Below, piece after piece: positions 27,011-40,488 of a stretch of 64,000 bases of DNA. The translations under genes and the position numbers were made by a program. Location: positions 1,178,001-1,242,000 of the forward strand of contig NZ_AP018823.1 in NCBI RefSeq assembly GCF_002217795.2, in the 5' to 3' direction. The first letter of the stretch is position 1; each line of letters starts with the position of its first letter. The notes beneath the pieces are model-generated. The model was given only the letters and a program-made list of their open reading frames with translations. It searched no databases and was not told the origin of the DNA. This stretch comes from Aquitalea magnusonii. GTDB lineage: Bacteria > Pseudomonadota > Gammaproteobacteria > Burkholderiales > Chromobacteriaceae.

Positions 27011-28495
27011 ATGAGGAAATTGTTGATCAGTGCTCTGATCGCAGGTCTTCCCGGCGTAGCCATGGCCGATGCCAAGGGAGACGAAATCGCCAAGCTCAAG
27101 GCCCAGCTAGAGGCTCTGCAGGCGCAAATGCAACAACTGCAACAGGCGGTGAATGCGGCCACCGCAGCCAAGGCACCCGATGCGGATGACGGCAATGCCG
27201 AACTGAAGCAGCGTGTGGCCGGCATGGAAATGAAGGTGGACAAGCTGAGCACCGATGCCAGCGAAGGGCCGATTGCCGGCTTGAGCGTGACTGGCTATCT
27301 GGACCCGACTTATCTGTATAACCGTAGCGGCAAGAGTGCGGGCTTCCAGTTCGTCAACCACAACAGTGGCTATGCCTATACCAATAGCACCTTTGGTGAT
27401 GTCTACCTGGACATCAAGAAAACCTTTGGTGTTGGCCCGATGGCACCCAGTGCCGAAATCAGCATCTTGCCCAATCGTGGCTCCGGTAATACCTTGCTGG
27501 ACGGCGGCGGTACCAACAACATCATCAATACTGCCATCATCAACTTCCCGGTATCGGACACCACCCAGTTGGTGGCCGGCCTGATGAACAGCTTTGGTGG
27601 CTACGAAGTTCAGCAATCCAACCAGATGAACACCATCACCCATGGCTTGCTGTACGACTTCAGCGATCCGGGCAGCTATGTTGGTGCCGGTTTCAACTGG
27701 GCGCACGGCGCATGGGCCACCAAGTTCATGATTGCCAACGAGCAGTACCGCACCTCGGCAAATTCCTTGAATACCAATAATGGCAAGTCTGCCAATAACA
27801 CGCCCAGTGTAACCGGTCGCTTTGATTACACCTGGAGCAGTGCGCTGGATATCGGTGGTTCTGCCAATGTGGGACGACAGTCACTGGTGGCGCATACCGA
27901 CTCCAGTGGCAATGCCGACAAGACCTACGGCTATCAGGGTACGTCTAGCAACCCGTATAGCAATTACTACTTTGCCGAGCTGGATGCCACTTACACCATG
28001 ACCGACGGTGTGCTGAATGCCGAACTGGATTATGGTCGCCAGAAGCAGGCAGCCTGGAACGGTGGTGATGCCGTATGGTATGGCTTTTCACTGCTGGCCC
28101 ATCAGAAATGGAATTCCGACTGGTTCGGCCGCATGGGTGCCACCTTGCGCTATGACTACCTGAACGACAGCAAGAACGGCGGCGGTGGCGGTGGTATCGC
28201 GCTTTCCTCGGGTACGAATAGTGTAACTGGCGGAAATTACGCTGGTGTCGATAGCACCAACGGCTTCGGTATTTCGCAAGCCTGTTTCAATAGCAGCAGT
28301 GTCAATGGCACGGACTGCGCCGGCGCTACCCGTCAGGCTTTGACCGCAGCCTTGCTGTTCTACCCCACCGACCAGCTTACCCTGAAGATGGAAGTGCGCC
28401 ACGACTGGGCCAATCGTGATGTGTTCCTGCGTAACGATGGCAGCTATCGCAAGAGCAACGATATCTTTGCCGCCCAGGCGGTGTACAGCTTCTGA
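27011..28495 (+). CDS. Outer-membrane porin-like protein (DUF3138-like)
   Basis: A 494-residue exported protein. Signal peptide about residues 1-19 (ends GVAMA-DA). It is followed by a coiled coil (about 22-85, LKAQLEALQAQMQQLQQAV) and then a beta-strand-rich barrel with alternating aromatic residues, ending in the Phe-terminated VYSF expected of outer-membrane proteins. It resembles DUF3138 proteins, which are limited to proteobacteria; this assignment is from memory. AAGGGAGA precedes the ATG. Separate from the pot genes by a terminator, but a role in uptake of polyamines is possible. Confidence 0.78.
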   Translation: MRKLLISALIAGLPGVAMADAKGDEIAKLKAQLEALQAQMQQLQQAVNAATAAKAPDADDGNAELKQRVAGMEMKVDKLSTDASEGPIAGLSVTGYLDPTYLYNRSGKSAGFQFVNHNSGYAYTNSTFGDVYLDIKKTFGVGPMAPSAEISILPNRGSGNTLLDGGGTNNIINTAIINFPVSDTTQLVAGLMNSFGGYEVQQSNQMNTITHGLLYDFSDPGSYVGAGFNWAHGAWATKFMIANEQYRTSANSLNTNNGKSANNTPSVTGRFDYTWSSALDIGGSANVGRQSLVAHTDSSGNADKTYGYQGTSSNPYSNYYFAELDATYTMTDGVLNAELDYGRQKQAAWNGGDAVWYGFSLLAHQKWNSDWFGRMGATLRYDYLNDSKNGGGGGGIALSSGTNSVTGGNYAGVDSTNGFGISQACFNSSSVNGTDCAGATRQALTAALLFYPTDQLTLKMEVRHDWANRDVFLRNDGSYRKSNDIFAAQAVYSF

Positions 28496-28518
28496 TTACC
28501 AGACTGTTTCACTGCGCG

Positions 28519-28545
28519 AATGGCCTCCGCTGGAGGCCATTTTTC
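28519..28545 (+). terminator. Terminator of the porin-like gene
   Basis: Perfect 10-bp stem AATGGCCTCC / GGAGGCCATT with a GCT loop, then TTTC, 24 bp after the stop. Confidence 0.85.
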
Positions 28546-31540
<2,995 letters not shown>

Positions 31541-31562
31541 GCACCGCAGTCCGCGCAAGAAC

Positions 31563-31595
31563 AAAAACGCCCTGGATTCCAGGGCGTTTTTTTTG
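31563..31595. terminator. Bidirectional terminator between argS and pepP
   Basis: A 13-bp stem AAAACGCCCTGGA / TCCAGGGCGTTTT with T runs on both strands. It serves argS (plus) and the aminopeptidase P gene (minus). Confidence 0.9.
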
Positions 31596-31616
31596 TGGCA
31601 GCCAAACGGGTTTCTA

Positions 31617-33413
31617 TCAGATGGGCTTGGTAGCCTGCAGCAGCCAGTCACGGGCCGTGCCATCAACCAATGGCTGCAGGCGGCGTCGTACTTCGGCGTG
31701 ATAGTGGTTCAGCCAGTCCACTTCCTGGCGTGACAGCAGGCTGTGCTCGATGCAGCGGGTGTCGATCGGGCAGAGGGTGAGGGTTTCAAAGCGCAGGAAG
31801 TCGCCAAAGCCGTTTTTCTCCGCCGCTACGTTCAACACCAGGTTCTCGATGCGCACCCCCCATTGGCCGGGGCGATAGATGCCCGGTTCCACCGAGGTGA
31901 TCATGCCTTCCTGCATGGCCATGCTGGCATCCGGCAGGCTGCGCGAGATGGTTTGCGGGCCTTCATGCACATTGAGGAAATAACCCACGCCATGGCCGGT
32001 GCCGTGGCCAAAGTCGATATTGTGCTGCCACATCGGGGCGCGGGCCAGTGCATCCAGCATCGGCGACAGGGTGCCACGCGGGAAGTGGGCCATCGACAGA
32101 TTGAGTGTGCCCTTGAGCACTAGGGTGAAGTCGCGCTTTTGTTCCGGGCTGGGCGTACCGACCGCCACCACGCGGGTGATGTCGGTGGTGCCGCCATGAT
32201 ACTGACCGCCGGAGTCGATCAGCAGCAGGCCGTCACCGGCAATGCTGGCATGGGCCTGTTCCGTGGCGCGGTAATGGGGCAGGGCGCCGTTGGCATTGAA
32301 ACCGGCAATGGTGGCAAAGCTGGGCGAGACAAAACCGGGGCGGCGGGCGCGGGCGGCGGTAATCTGCGCGTCGATGCTCAGTTCGGTGATGGCTTCGCGG
32401 TTGACTGCCTGTTCGAACCAGGCAAAGAACTCGCACAGCGCAGCGCCATCCTGCTCCATGGTGTGGCGGATGTGTTCTGCCTCGGCGGCGGTCTTGCAGG
32501 CTTTCAGCAAGGTGCTGGGGTTGATGGCCTGCACGCGCGGCATGCTTTGTGGCATGGCCTGATGGAAACCCAGCGTGATGCGGCGCGGGTCCAGCAGCAT
32601 GGTGCTGCTGTGGGGCAGGGAAGTCAGTACCGACTTGGCACTGTGGTAATCGGCCAGTTGCACGCCGTCGGCTGCCAGTTCGGCTTGCAGCTTGGCATCC
32701 ACTTTCTTGCCATCAACAAACAGGGTGGTGCTGTCCGGACCCAGCAGCAGGTGGCTGATGAACACCGGGTTGTAATTGACATCCGCGCCGCGCAGGTTCA
32801 GCAGCCAGGCAATGTCGTCCAGTGTGGAAATGAAATGGTAATCCGCACCGTGCTGCTGCATGGCCTGCCGCACCGCGGCCAGTTTGTCCTGGCGGCTGGT
32901 GCTGGCAAACGGTGGCAGGTGCTGGTAGATGGCGGCCTGCGGCAGGGGCGGCCTGTTTTGCCAGATAGTCTGCAGCAGGTCGAGGTCGGTGCGCAGGCGC
33001 ACGTCCTTGCTGTCGAGTCGGCCTTGCAGTGCCTGGACAGCGGCCAGGCCGATTACATCGCCATCCACCGCCAGGGTATGGCCCGGCTGCAGGTGTTCTG
33101 CCAGCCAGTCCAGATGCTGTGTACTGGCGGCGGTCTGGATTTTCATCAGGCTGATGCCGCTGCCGTCCAGCTCCTTGGCGGCCTGTTCCCAGTAGCGGCT
33201 GTCGGCCCACAGGCCGGCTTGGTCGTGGGTGACAATCAGTGTACCCATCGAGCCGTGAAAGCCGGACAGCCACTGCCTTGCCTGCCAGTAGGCGGGCAGG
33301 TATTCGGACAGATGCGGGTCGGAAGAGGGAATCAGGCAGGCATCAATATGCTGTTGTTGCATGGCCTGGCGCAAGGCGGCCAGACGCTGGGGAATGGTGA
33401 GCAGGGTAGTCAT
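31617..33413 (-). CDS. Xaa-Pro aminopeptidase (long aminopeptidase P, M24B)
   Basis: A 598-residue cytosolic enzyme that removes an N-terminal residue before proline. It has three domains: two creatinase-like N-terminal domains and a pita-bread catalytic domain with metal ligands in LLIDSGGQYHGGTTDITR (Asp pair), FGHGTGHGVGYFLNVHEGP (His), ITSVEPGIYRPGQWGVRIENLV (Glu pair). The length matches the long type related to eukaryotic cytosolic aminopeptidase P, not the 440-residue E. coli PepP. Monocistronic. Confidence 0.93.
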   Translation of the reverse strand: MTTLLTIPQRLAALRQAMQQQHIDACLIPSSDPHLSEYLPAYWQARQWLSGFHGSMGTLIVTHDQAGLWADSRYWEQAAKELDGSGISLMKIQTAASTQHLDWLAEHLQPGHTLAVDGDVIGLAAVQALQGRLDSKDVRLRTDLDLLQTIWQNRPPLPQAAIYQHLPPFASTSRQDKLAAVRQAMQQHGADYHFISTLDDIAWLLNLRGADVNYNPVFISHLLLGPDSTTLFVDGKKVDAKLQAELAADGVQLADYHSAKSVLTSLPHSSTMLLDPRRITLGFHQAMPQSMPRVQAINPSTLLKACKTAAEAEHIRHTMEQDGAALCEFFAWFEQAVNREAITELSIDAQITAARARRPGFVSPSFATIAGFNANGALPHYRATEQAHASIAGDGLLLIDSGGQYHGGTTDITRVVAVGTPSPEQKRDFTLVLKGTLNLSMAHFPRGTLSPMLDALARAPMWQHNIDFGHGTGHGVGYFLNVHEGPQTISRSLPDASMAMQEGMITSVEPGIYRPGQWGVRIENLVLNVAAEKNGFGDFLRFETLTLCPIDTRCIEHSLLSRQEVDWLNHYHAEVRRRLQPLVDGTARDWLLQATKPI

Positions 33414-33526
33414 GCGTTATCCAGTGCTGTGTGTCCGGATATTCTGGTGTGCGCATGGCAGGCTGACAAGCGAGTTTATGCCGGGGTTGCCATGCATTTT
33501 GTGCATGCCTGAAGCGGCAGGGCGCA

Positions 33527-33554
33527 AAAAAGGCGATCCGTGGATCGCCTTTTT
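33527..33554. terminator. Terminator of the RhlE-type helicase gene
   Basis: A 13-bp perfect stem AAAAAGGCGATCC / GGATCGCCTTTTT with a two-base loop. It lies between the rhlE-like stop and the aminopeptidase gene start. Confidence 0.9.
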
Positions 33555-33574
33555 GTTAAGCAACTGCTGCGAGC

Positions 33575-34924
<1,350 letters not shown>

Positions 34925-35287
34925 AATGTCCTTTCAAACCGGAATTGAGCCGGTGTCGCTTGGCCAGGAGATGTGGCGGTTAGCAGCCTCGTGTGAGGCT
35001 GTCGGTCATCGGCACCAACCTGTGCAAGCGGCGAACAGCAGTCCAGTCAAAAGAGACACTACGTGGACGAAGCCTGGAATATCGGTCAGGGACGATGAAG
35101 CATCACGCCGGCAGTTGCTGCATTGCTGCTGCTGAATCTGCCGGTGGAAATTGGAAATCAGAAGGGTTCGCACTCTACGGTAAAAAATAGCGCTTTGCAA
35201 GCATTTTCTGCAAAATGGCCGGCTAAGTGATTGATTCCCTGTCAGGAGATGTGGCAAAAAATCAAAAATTGCAGCCGGCTGCAAGTT
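34925..35287 (-). other. Long leader region of the RhlE-type helicase gene
   Basis: A 363-bp stretch without a gene. It contains the promoter listed at 35172-35200 and, between it and the ATG, an AGCCTC / GAGGCT hairpin (around 34985-35000). Short frames here have no supporting features. Confidence 0.5.
35172..35200 (-). promoter_or_regulatory. Candidate promoter of the RhlE-type helicase gene
   Basis: On the minus strand TTGCAA (35195-35200) and TAGAGT (35172-35177) are 17 bp apart. Transcription would start near 35165, giving a leader of about 240 nt before the helicase ATG, the kind of long leader seen for cold-induced helicases. Confidence 0.5.
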
Positions 35288-36076
35288 TCAGTGCCGCAGT
35301 GCAGCATCGTCCTGCTGGCCTGGCAGCGAGGCCAGCCAGCCCATGTCGCCATTATTGTCGCGGTATTCCGCGCCGCTCCAGAAGGCATAGGGCAGGGCCT
35401 TGATTTGACTGAACAAGCTGGCAAAGTCCAGCGCACCGCTGCCTGGAGCGCCGCGGCCGGGGTAGTCGGCAAACTGCAAATGACCGATGCGTTGCCAGTG
35501 TTGCGCCAGCAAGGGCGCCAGCGCTTCGCCCATGCTGGCCATGTGGTAAAGGTCGATTTGCCAGAAAAGATTGGGGTGAGCGGGCAGTTGCTGCAATTCG
35601 GCAAGTGTGCTCACCAGAAAGCCCGGCATGTCATGGCGGTTGATGGCCTCCACGGTGCAGCGGATGTGATGCTGGCCAAGCAGCTCGGCAGCCATCAGCA
35701 GATTGGCATTCAGTGTGGCCAGGGCCTGCTGGCGGCGGCTGCCTTCGGCCAGGCGTCCGGGCAGGATGTTCACCGCTTCCACGCCCAGTTGCGTGGCGTA
35801 ATGCAGGCATTGCTGCAGGCCGCTGGCAAATTCCGCTTCCTTGCCGGGCTGGCCGGCCAGCCCTGCGCCACCTTGCATCAGGTCACCGGCCGGGGCGTTG
35901 ATCAGTACCAGCTTTAGCTGATGCTGATTCAGCCAGCCTTGCAGCTGTTCCACCGTATGTTCATAGGGGAACTGGATTTCCACTGCAGCAAAACCGGCGG
36001 CGCGGGCGGCGGCAAAGCGTTCCGGCCACGGCAGGTGGCTGAACAGCATGCTGAGGTTGGCGCAGAGCTTCAACAT
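35288..36076 (-). CDS. hyi: Hydroxypyruvate isomerase
   Basis: A 262-residue xylose-isomerase-like TIM barrel. It starts MLKLCANLSMLFSHLPWPERF, with EIQFPYEH, the catalytic Glu in VEAINRHDMPGFLV, FWQIDLYHM (metal Asp and His) and YPGRGAPGSGALDF. It interconverts hydroxypyruvate and tartronate semialdehyde. The start overlaps the end of glxR by seven bases, so the pair is cotranscribed and translationally linked. The partner enzyme glyoxylate carboligase (gcl) is not here. Confidence 0.93.
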   Translation of the reverse strand: MLKLCANLSMLFSHLPWPERFAAARAAGFAAVEIQFPYEHTVEQLQGWLNQHQLKLVLINAPAGDLMQGGAGLAGQPGKEAEFASGLQQCLHYATQLGVEAVNILPGRLAEGSRRQQALATLNANLLMAAELLGQHHIRCTVEAINRHDMPGFLVSTLAELQQLPAHPNLFWQIDLYHMASMGEALAPLLAQHWQRIGHLQFADYPGRGAPGSGALDFASLFSQIKALPYAFWSGAEYRDNNGDMGWLASLPGQQDDAALRH

Positions 36077-36939
36077 GGTCTGGGTTCCTGATACAGATTG
36101 ATGACGCTGCTGAGGTCGGCCATGGCGTGGCCTTGTGCCGCATGCAGGCGCATCAACTGGCTGGCCAGCGCGGCCAGTGGGGTGGCCGACTGGCTTTGTC
36201 TGGATAGCTGACCGGCGTTGTCCAGATCCTTCAGCAAGGTAGCCACCTTCCACTGTACCGGCTCGGCCTGACGCGCTGCCATGCGCGGGGCCAGGATTTG
36301 CAAGGGTAGCGAATCGGCAAAGCCGCCAGCCAGTGCTGGTGCCAGCAGGCTGGCATCCACACCATTGTTTTCGGCCAGCGCCACGGCTTCGGCAATCAGC
36401 ATGGCATTGGCGGCCACAATCAGCTGGTTACAGATTTTGGTCACCTGCCCGCTGCCGACATCACCCATGCGGGTAATGCGCTGCGACAGCGGCTGCAGTA
36501 CCTGGCTAGCGCGCTGGATGTCCGCCTCGCTGCCACCGGCCATGATCACCAGTGTGCCTTGTTCCGCACCCCTTACCCCGCCGGATACCGGCGCATCCAC
36601 CCAGTTGGCACCCTGTTGCCTGACTTGCTCTGCGCAGCGGCGGGTGGTGTCCGGGTCGATGCTGGACAGGTCAATGACGAGCTGGCCGGCGCGCAAGACC
36701 GGGAGCAATTGCGCCACCACGCTTTGCACCGCAGCGGCATCGGCAATGCACAGCATGATGATGTCACTGGCACCCGCCAGTTCCGCCAGCGATGTTGAGG
36801 CGGACATGCCCTCGGCGCGGGCCTGTTCCAGCTTGTCCGGTGAGCGGTTCCACACCGTGAGCGGGAAGCCGGCAGCCTGCAGCCTGCGGCACATGGGCAG
36901 GCCCATCAGGCCCAGTCCGATAAAACCGATTCTTTCCAT
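36070..36939 (-). CDS. glxR: 2-hydroxy-3-oxopropionate (tartronate semialdehyde) reductase
   Basis: A 289-residue beta-hydroxyacid dehydrogenase that reduces tartronate semialdehyde to glycerate. The nucleotide motif is GFIGLGLMGLPMCRRL, followed by substrate-binding DAPVSGGVRGAEQGTL and the catalytic-lysine region GSGQVTKICNQLIVAANAM. The upstream hyi overlap supports assignment to glyoxylate/glycerate metabolism; GarR would be an equal name. I chose ATG 36939 over a longer frame. Confidence 0.9.
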   Translation of the reverse strand: MERIGFIGLGLMGLPMCRRLQAAGFPLTVWNRSPDKLEQARAEGMSASTSLAELAGASDIIMLCIADAAAVQSVVAQLLPVLRAGQLVIDLSSIDPDTTRRCAEQVRQQGANWVDAPVSGGVRGAEQGTLVIMAGGSEADIQRASQVLQPLSQRITRMGDVGSGQVTKICNQLIVAANAMLIAEAVALAENNGVDASLLAPALAGGFADSLPLQILAPRMAARQAEPVQWKVATLLKDLDNAGQLSRQSQSATPLAALASQLMRLHAAQGHAMADLSSVINLYQEPRPC

Positions 36940-37021
36940 GGAGCTAGCCTTGCGGACAATGGAGGATGGCGAAATTCTAGTGGCATGGCTGCCACGGCGT
37001 CGAGTCTTGCCAGGATGGCAT

Positions 37022-37060
37022 GAAAAAACGGCCCGCCTGCAAGTGCAGGAGCGGGCCGCG
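37022..37060 (-). terminator. Terminator of tyrS
   Basis: Read on the minus strand, GCGGCCCGCTCCTGCA pairs with TGCAGGCGGGCCG and is followed by TTTTTT. A second small palindrome (TGCCCGAC / GTCGGGCA, 37067-37085) lies next to it. Confidence 0.85.
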
Positions 37061-37096
37061 ATGACATTGCCCGACAGGTCGGGCATCAGGCCGGTA

Positions 37097-38374
37097 TCAG
37101 GCCTGCCATTCGATCAGGGCGTAGTTCTTCTTGCCGCGCTTGAGCAGGCTGAAGCGACCAAACAGTCGGTCATCGGCAGTGAAGCGATGCTCGATGCTGT
37201 CCGCCTTGTTGCCGTTGATGCTGACTGCACCGCTCTGGATGAAGGTGCGCGCCTCGCTCTTGGACTTGGCCAGGCCGCCATTGGCCACGGCGTCAATCAG
37301 GCTGTCTTCGCTGATGTTCAGCACGAAGTGCGGCAGGCCGTCCTGCGCCAGTTGGGCAAAATCGTCTTCGGTCAGGCTGGACAGGTCATTGCTGAACAGG
37401 CTGTGGGTAATGCGCTGGGCAGCGGCCAGCGCGGCCTTGCCGTGTACCAGTTCGGTCACTTGTTCGGCCAGGATGCGCTGGGCTTCCGGCTTGCCCTCGC
37501 GGGCCTTGTCGGCCTCTTCGATGGCGGCGATTTCCGCCACCGACAGGAAGCTGAAGTAGCGCAGGAACTTGTACACGTCGGCATCGGCGGTGCCGAGCCA
37601 GAACTGGTAGAAGGCGTAGGGCGAGGTTTTACGCGCATCCAGCCAGATGGTGCCGGATTCGGTTTTGCCGAACTTGGTGCCATCGGACTTGGTGACCAGC
37701 GGCATGGTCAGGCCGAACACCTGTTGCTGGTTCAGGCGACGGGTGAGGTCGGTACCGGCGGTGATATTGCCCCACTGGTCGGAGCCGCCGATTTGCAGCT
37801 TGCAGCCCAGACGACGGTTCAGCTCGGAGAAATCGTAACCCTGCAGCAGGCTGTAGGAGAATTCGGTATAGGAAATGCCCTGGTCGTCGCGGTTGATACG
37901 TTGTTGTACCGCTTCTTTCTTGATCATGGCATTGACCGAGAAGTGCTTGCCGATATCGCGCAGGAATTCCAGTGCGCCCATGCCGCCAAACCAGTCGTAG
38001 TTATTGGCCATTACCGCGGCATTCTCGCCTTCGAAAGACAGGAAGGGCGAAACCTGGGCACGGATTTTGTCTACCCAGCCTTCAATCACATCCGGGGTGT
38101 TCAGCTTGCGTTCGGTGGCCTTGAAGCTGGGGTCGCCGATCATGCCGGTGGCACCGCCCACCAGGGCGATGGGGCGATGGCCTGCCAACTGGAAGCGTTT
38201 GAGCATCAGAATGGGAACCAGGCTGCCGATGTGCAGGCTGTCGGCGGTCGGGTCGAATCCGCAATACAGGGTAACCTGTTCCTTGGCCAACAGTTCGGAC
38301 AAGGCGGCGGCGTCTGTGGTTTGCGCGATCAGGCCGCGGGCCTCCAGATCCTCGATCAGTGAAGCTTGGGTCAT
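37097..38374 (-). CDS. tyrS: Tyrosyl-tRNA synthetase
   Basis: Class Ic synthetase of 425 residues. The HIGH-type motif is HIGS in [15 protein letters not shown]. The KMSKS-type motif is KFGKTESG, followed by the C-terminal S4 RNA-binding domain with [20 protein letters not shown]. The KFGKS/T signature is the TyrRS class of E. coli. ATG 38374 is the conserved start ([10 protein letters not shown]); a start at 38404 adds ten residues without support. Confidence 0.97.
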   Translation of the reverse strand: MTQASLIEDLEARGLIAQTTDAAALSELLAKEQVTLYCGFDPTADSLHIGSLVPILMLKRFQLAGHRPIALVGGATGMIGDPSFKATERKLNTPDVIEGWVDKIRAQVSPFLSFEGENAAVMANNYDWFGGMGALEFLRDIGKHFSVNAMIKKEAVQQRINRDDQGISYTEFSYSLLQGYDFSELNRRLGCKLQIGGSDQWGNITAGTDLTRRLNQQQVFGLTMPLVTKSDGTKFGKTESGTIWLDARKTSPYAFYQFWLGTADADVYKFLRYFSFLSVAEIAAIEEADKAREGKPEAQRILAEQVTELVHGKAALAAAQRITHSLFSNDLSSLTEDDFAQLAQDGLPHFVLNISEDSLIDAVANGGLAKSKSEARTFIQSGAVSINGNKADSIEHRFTADDRLFGRFSLLKRGKKNYALIEWQA

Positions 38375-38641
38375 TACTTTCTCCAACTCAATGCGTGAAA
38401 ACACAGCCGCAGCGGGCTGTCAGTGCGTTGGCCGTCTGTCCTTCCCGTCTGGGCGGGCAGGAGGCGGCGAAAGGGCTGATTCTACCCGAAAACCGCCTTG
38501 GCCGAATCCAAAACCGGCATTCTCCGGCGATTTGCCCTGTTCTGGTGGCGCAGCAACAGTCTTTAACCAGGCCGCGGTAGGCAGTCTTGCCGCTGCTGGT
38601 TACACTCTGGCCTTCGACTGTGTTGTCCAGTGAGTGTGAGC

Positions 38642-39295
38642 ATGGAAAAGATGATCAAGGTATGGGATGCGCCAACCCGGCTGTTTCACTGGAGTTTGGT
38701 GTTGTTGTTTGGCGGCATGTGGTTTACCGGCGAGCAGGGCGGGGACTGGCTGCATTACCACGTATGGTGTGGCGAGGCGATTGCCGCCTTGTTGCTGTTT
38801 AGGCTGATCTGGGGCGTGGTGGGGAGTGAAACGGCGCGTTTCCGCCAGTTTGTCAAAGGCCCGGCGGCCATCCGCCGTTATCTGCAGGGTGGGCAGCAGG
38901 AACAGCCCGGCCACAACCCGCTAGGCGGCCTGATGGTGGTGGCGCTGCTGCTGGTGCTGCTGGTGCAGGTGGGCAGTGGCTTGTTTTCCAGTGATGTGGA
39001 CAGTTATACCTTTGACGGGCCGCTGGCCAAGCTGATTGATGGCGGGTTGTCAGAGTCAGTCACCGGTTTTCACAAGCTGTTTTTCAACATCATCCTGCTG
39101 CTGGTGGGGATGCATGTAGCTGCCATCATTGCCTATCGGGTATTGAAAAAGCAGAACCTGGTGCGCCCCATGTTGACTGGCTATCAGTCGGCGGATGGCA
39201 AGGCGGCACCACTGTATTTCCGTGGCTGGCCGGTGGCGCTGCTGACGCTGCTGCTGTCCTGTGGCGGGGTTTGGTTATTGCTTACCCGCTTGTAA
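38642..39295 (+). CDS. Cytochrome b561-type membrane cytochrome
   Basis: A 217-residue inner-membrane protein with four hydrophobic helices. Haem ligand histidines are expected in RLFHWSLVLLFGGM (His16), HYHVWCGE, SVTGFHKLFFN and LLVGMHVAAI. It resembles the di-haem cytochrome b561 / Ni-Fe-hydrogenase b-subunit family. The start is ATG 38642 (MEKMIKVWDAP), or a GTG at 38630. Two cytochrome c' genes lie convergent beyond a terminator, so it may pass electrons to them; this is inference. Confidence 0.88.
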   Translation: MEKMIKVWDAPTRLFHWSLVLLFGGMWFTGEQGGDWLHYHVWCGEAIAALLLFRLIWGVVGSETARFRQFVKGPAAIRRYLQGGQQEQPGHNPLGGLMVVALLLVLLVQVGSGLFSSDVDSYTFDGPLAKLIDGGLSESVTGFHKLFFNIILLLVGMHVAAIIAYRVLKKQNLVRPMLTGYQSADGKAAPLYFRGWPVALLTLLLSCGGVWLLLTRL

Positions 39296-39314
39296 ATGCA
39301 GCCTGCTGCCAAGC

Positions 39315-39346
39315 AAAAAGCCCTGACGCATCAGGGCTTTTTGTTT
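39315..39346. terminator. Bidirectional terminator between cytochrome b561 and cytochrome c' genes
   Basis: A 12-bp stem AAAAAGCCCTGA / TCAGGGCTTTTT with a CGCA loop and T runs on both sides. Confidence 0.9.
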
Positions 39347-39371
39347 TACTGGCGGGCAATGGCTGGCAGCT

Positions 39372-39809
39372 TTATTTTTCCGGGCCGCGGAAACTGTCAT
39401 GACAGGCTTTGCAGCTTTGTGCCACCACGCCATAGCTCTTTTTGATGCTGGCCAGGTCGCCATTGTGGGCGGTGCTGTCCAGCTCGTTGACGGCTTTCAG
39501 GAAGGTGTCGCGTGCAGCCTGAAACTTGGCCGGCTGGCTCCAGATTTCCGGTTTGGCGCGGCTTTTGCCGTCAATGCTGCCCGCAGGGAAATGGTTGAAC
39601 GGTTCGGCGGCAATCTGTTTCAGGCTATCGGCCATGGCAATGAATTTGGCCTTGTTGTACGGGTCACGATCGCGCACCACCATGCCCATCGGCTCGAAAG
39701 CGCGCAGGATTTTCTTGAAGCTTTGGGTGCGGATTTCCGCCGGGGAGTCTGCCATGGCTGCCGGAATGGCCAGTGCTGCCAGCAGCAGGGCGGTGATGGT
39801 CTGTTTCAT
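39372..39809 (-). CDS. Cytochrome c' (class II c-type cytochrome), copy 1
   Basis: A 145-residue exported haem protein. Signal peptide about 1-20 (AMA-DS). It is a four-helix-bundle cytochrome c' with the single haem motif CKACH near the C-terminus (SCKACHDSFRG), as usual for this class. A paralogue lies 93 bp upstream on the same strand, ending SCKSCHDAFRK. Such proteins bind nitric oxide or transfer electrons in the periplasm. Confidence 0.9.
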   Translation of the reverse strand: MKQTITALLLAALAIPAAMADSPAEIRTQSFKKILRAFEPMGMVVRDRDPYNKAKFIAMADSLKQIAAEPFNHFPAGSIDGKSRAKPEIWSQPAKFQAARDTFLKAVNELDSTAHNGDLASIKKSYGVVAQSCKACHDSFRGPEK

Positions 39810-39902
39810 AAGGGGCTGGATGTGTTGGCTGTGGGTTGTGAGGGGCTTGCCACAGAACGACAGCCGGGCGGCTGCCGTTCATTGGGCCAGGTAAAAATTC
39901 TA

Positions 39903-40343
39903 TCAGTCTTTGCGGAAGGCGTCGTGACAGCTCTTACAGGATTTCTGTACCGCGCCAAACTGGTTCTTGATGCTGGCGGTGTCGCCCGCGGCGGCAATCT
40001 GTTTTAGCTTGGCGGTTTCTGCCTTGAACGCATCTGCTGCCTTGGTCCACTCAGCGGGCTTGCTCCAGATTTCAGCCTTGGCATCGGTTTTTCTGGCGGC
40101 TTGGCCGCTGGCCGTGCCAGCCGGGAAGTGTTGCCAGGGTTGCTGGGCGATGGCATCCAGGTGAGCGGCCAGCTTGCTGAATTCTTCCTTGTTGATGGCA
40201 TCGCTCTTCACCATCTTGCCCATGGCAGCGGCGTCTTTCTTGAACTGCTTGAAAATGTCCTGACGGGCGGACACCGGATCGGTGGCGGCAAAGGCAGAGC
40301 TGGCCAGTACGGCGCAAAGGCTGAGCATGAGGGCTTTTTTCAT
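39903..40343 (-). CDS. Cytochrome c' (class II c-type cytochrome), copy 2
   Basis: A 146-residue exported haem protein closely related to the downstream copy. Signal peptide about 1-19 (AFA-AT), AMGKMVKSDAINKEEF, PWQHFPAGTASG, and the C-terminal CKSCH haem motif. GGAG lies upstream of the ATG. The two copies probably arose by tandem duplication; their shared HFPAG segment differs from standard cytochrome c'. Confidence 0.9.
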   Translation of the reverse strand: MKKALMLSLCAVLASSAFAATDPVSARQDIFKQFKKDAAAMGKMVKSDAINKEEFSKLAAHLDAIAQQPWQHFPAGTASGQAARKTDAKAEIWSKPAEWTKAADAFKAETAKLKQIAAAGDTASIKNQFGAVQKSCKSCHDAFRKD

Positions 40344-40446
40344 GTGAACTCCTTTGAAGGTTGCAAGCTGCTACAGGGGATAACGCAGGCTAGCACGACT
40401 GGATGACAGCCAATACCCATTGAGTGTTAATGGTTGTGTTGGTGTG

Positions 40447-40463
40447 ATGTTATACAGTAACAT
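40447..40463. promoter_or_regulatory. Zur box upstream of the zur-znu operon
   Basis: ATGTTATACAGTAACAT is a palindrome with ATGTTA and TAACAT arms around TACAG, closely like the known Zur consensus core ATGTTATANNATAACAT. It lies 26 bp before the zur ATG. It fits zinc-dependent repression of the whole operon by its own first gene product. Confidence 0.8.
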
Positions 40464-40488
40464 TCGTCCCAATTGACAGGAGCAGTCT

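Noticed and set aside
37067..37085. TGCCCGAC / GTCGGGCA palindrome as an operator
   Set aside because: It lies between the tyrS stop and its terminator, so it is more likely part of the terminator region than a binding site.
36281..38362. 693-codon plus-strand frame over glxR and tyrS
   Set aside because: Covers two well-supported genes and the tyrS terminator on the opposite strand; a GC-bias artefact.
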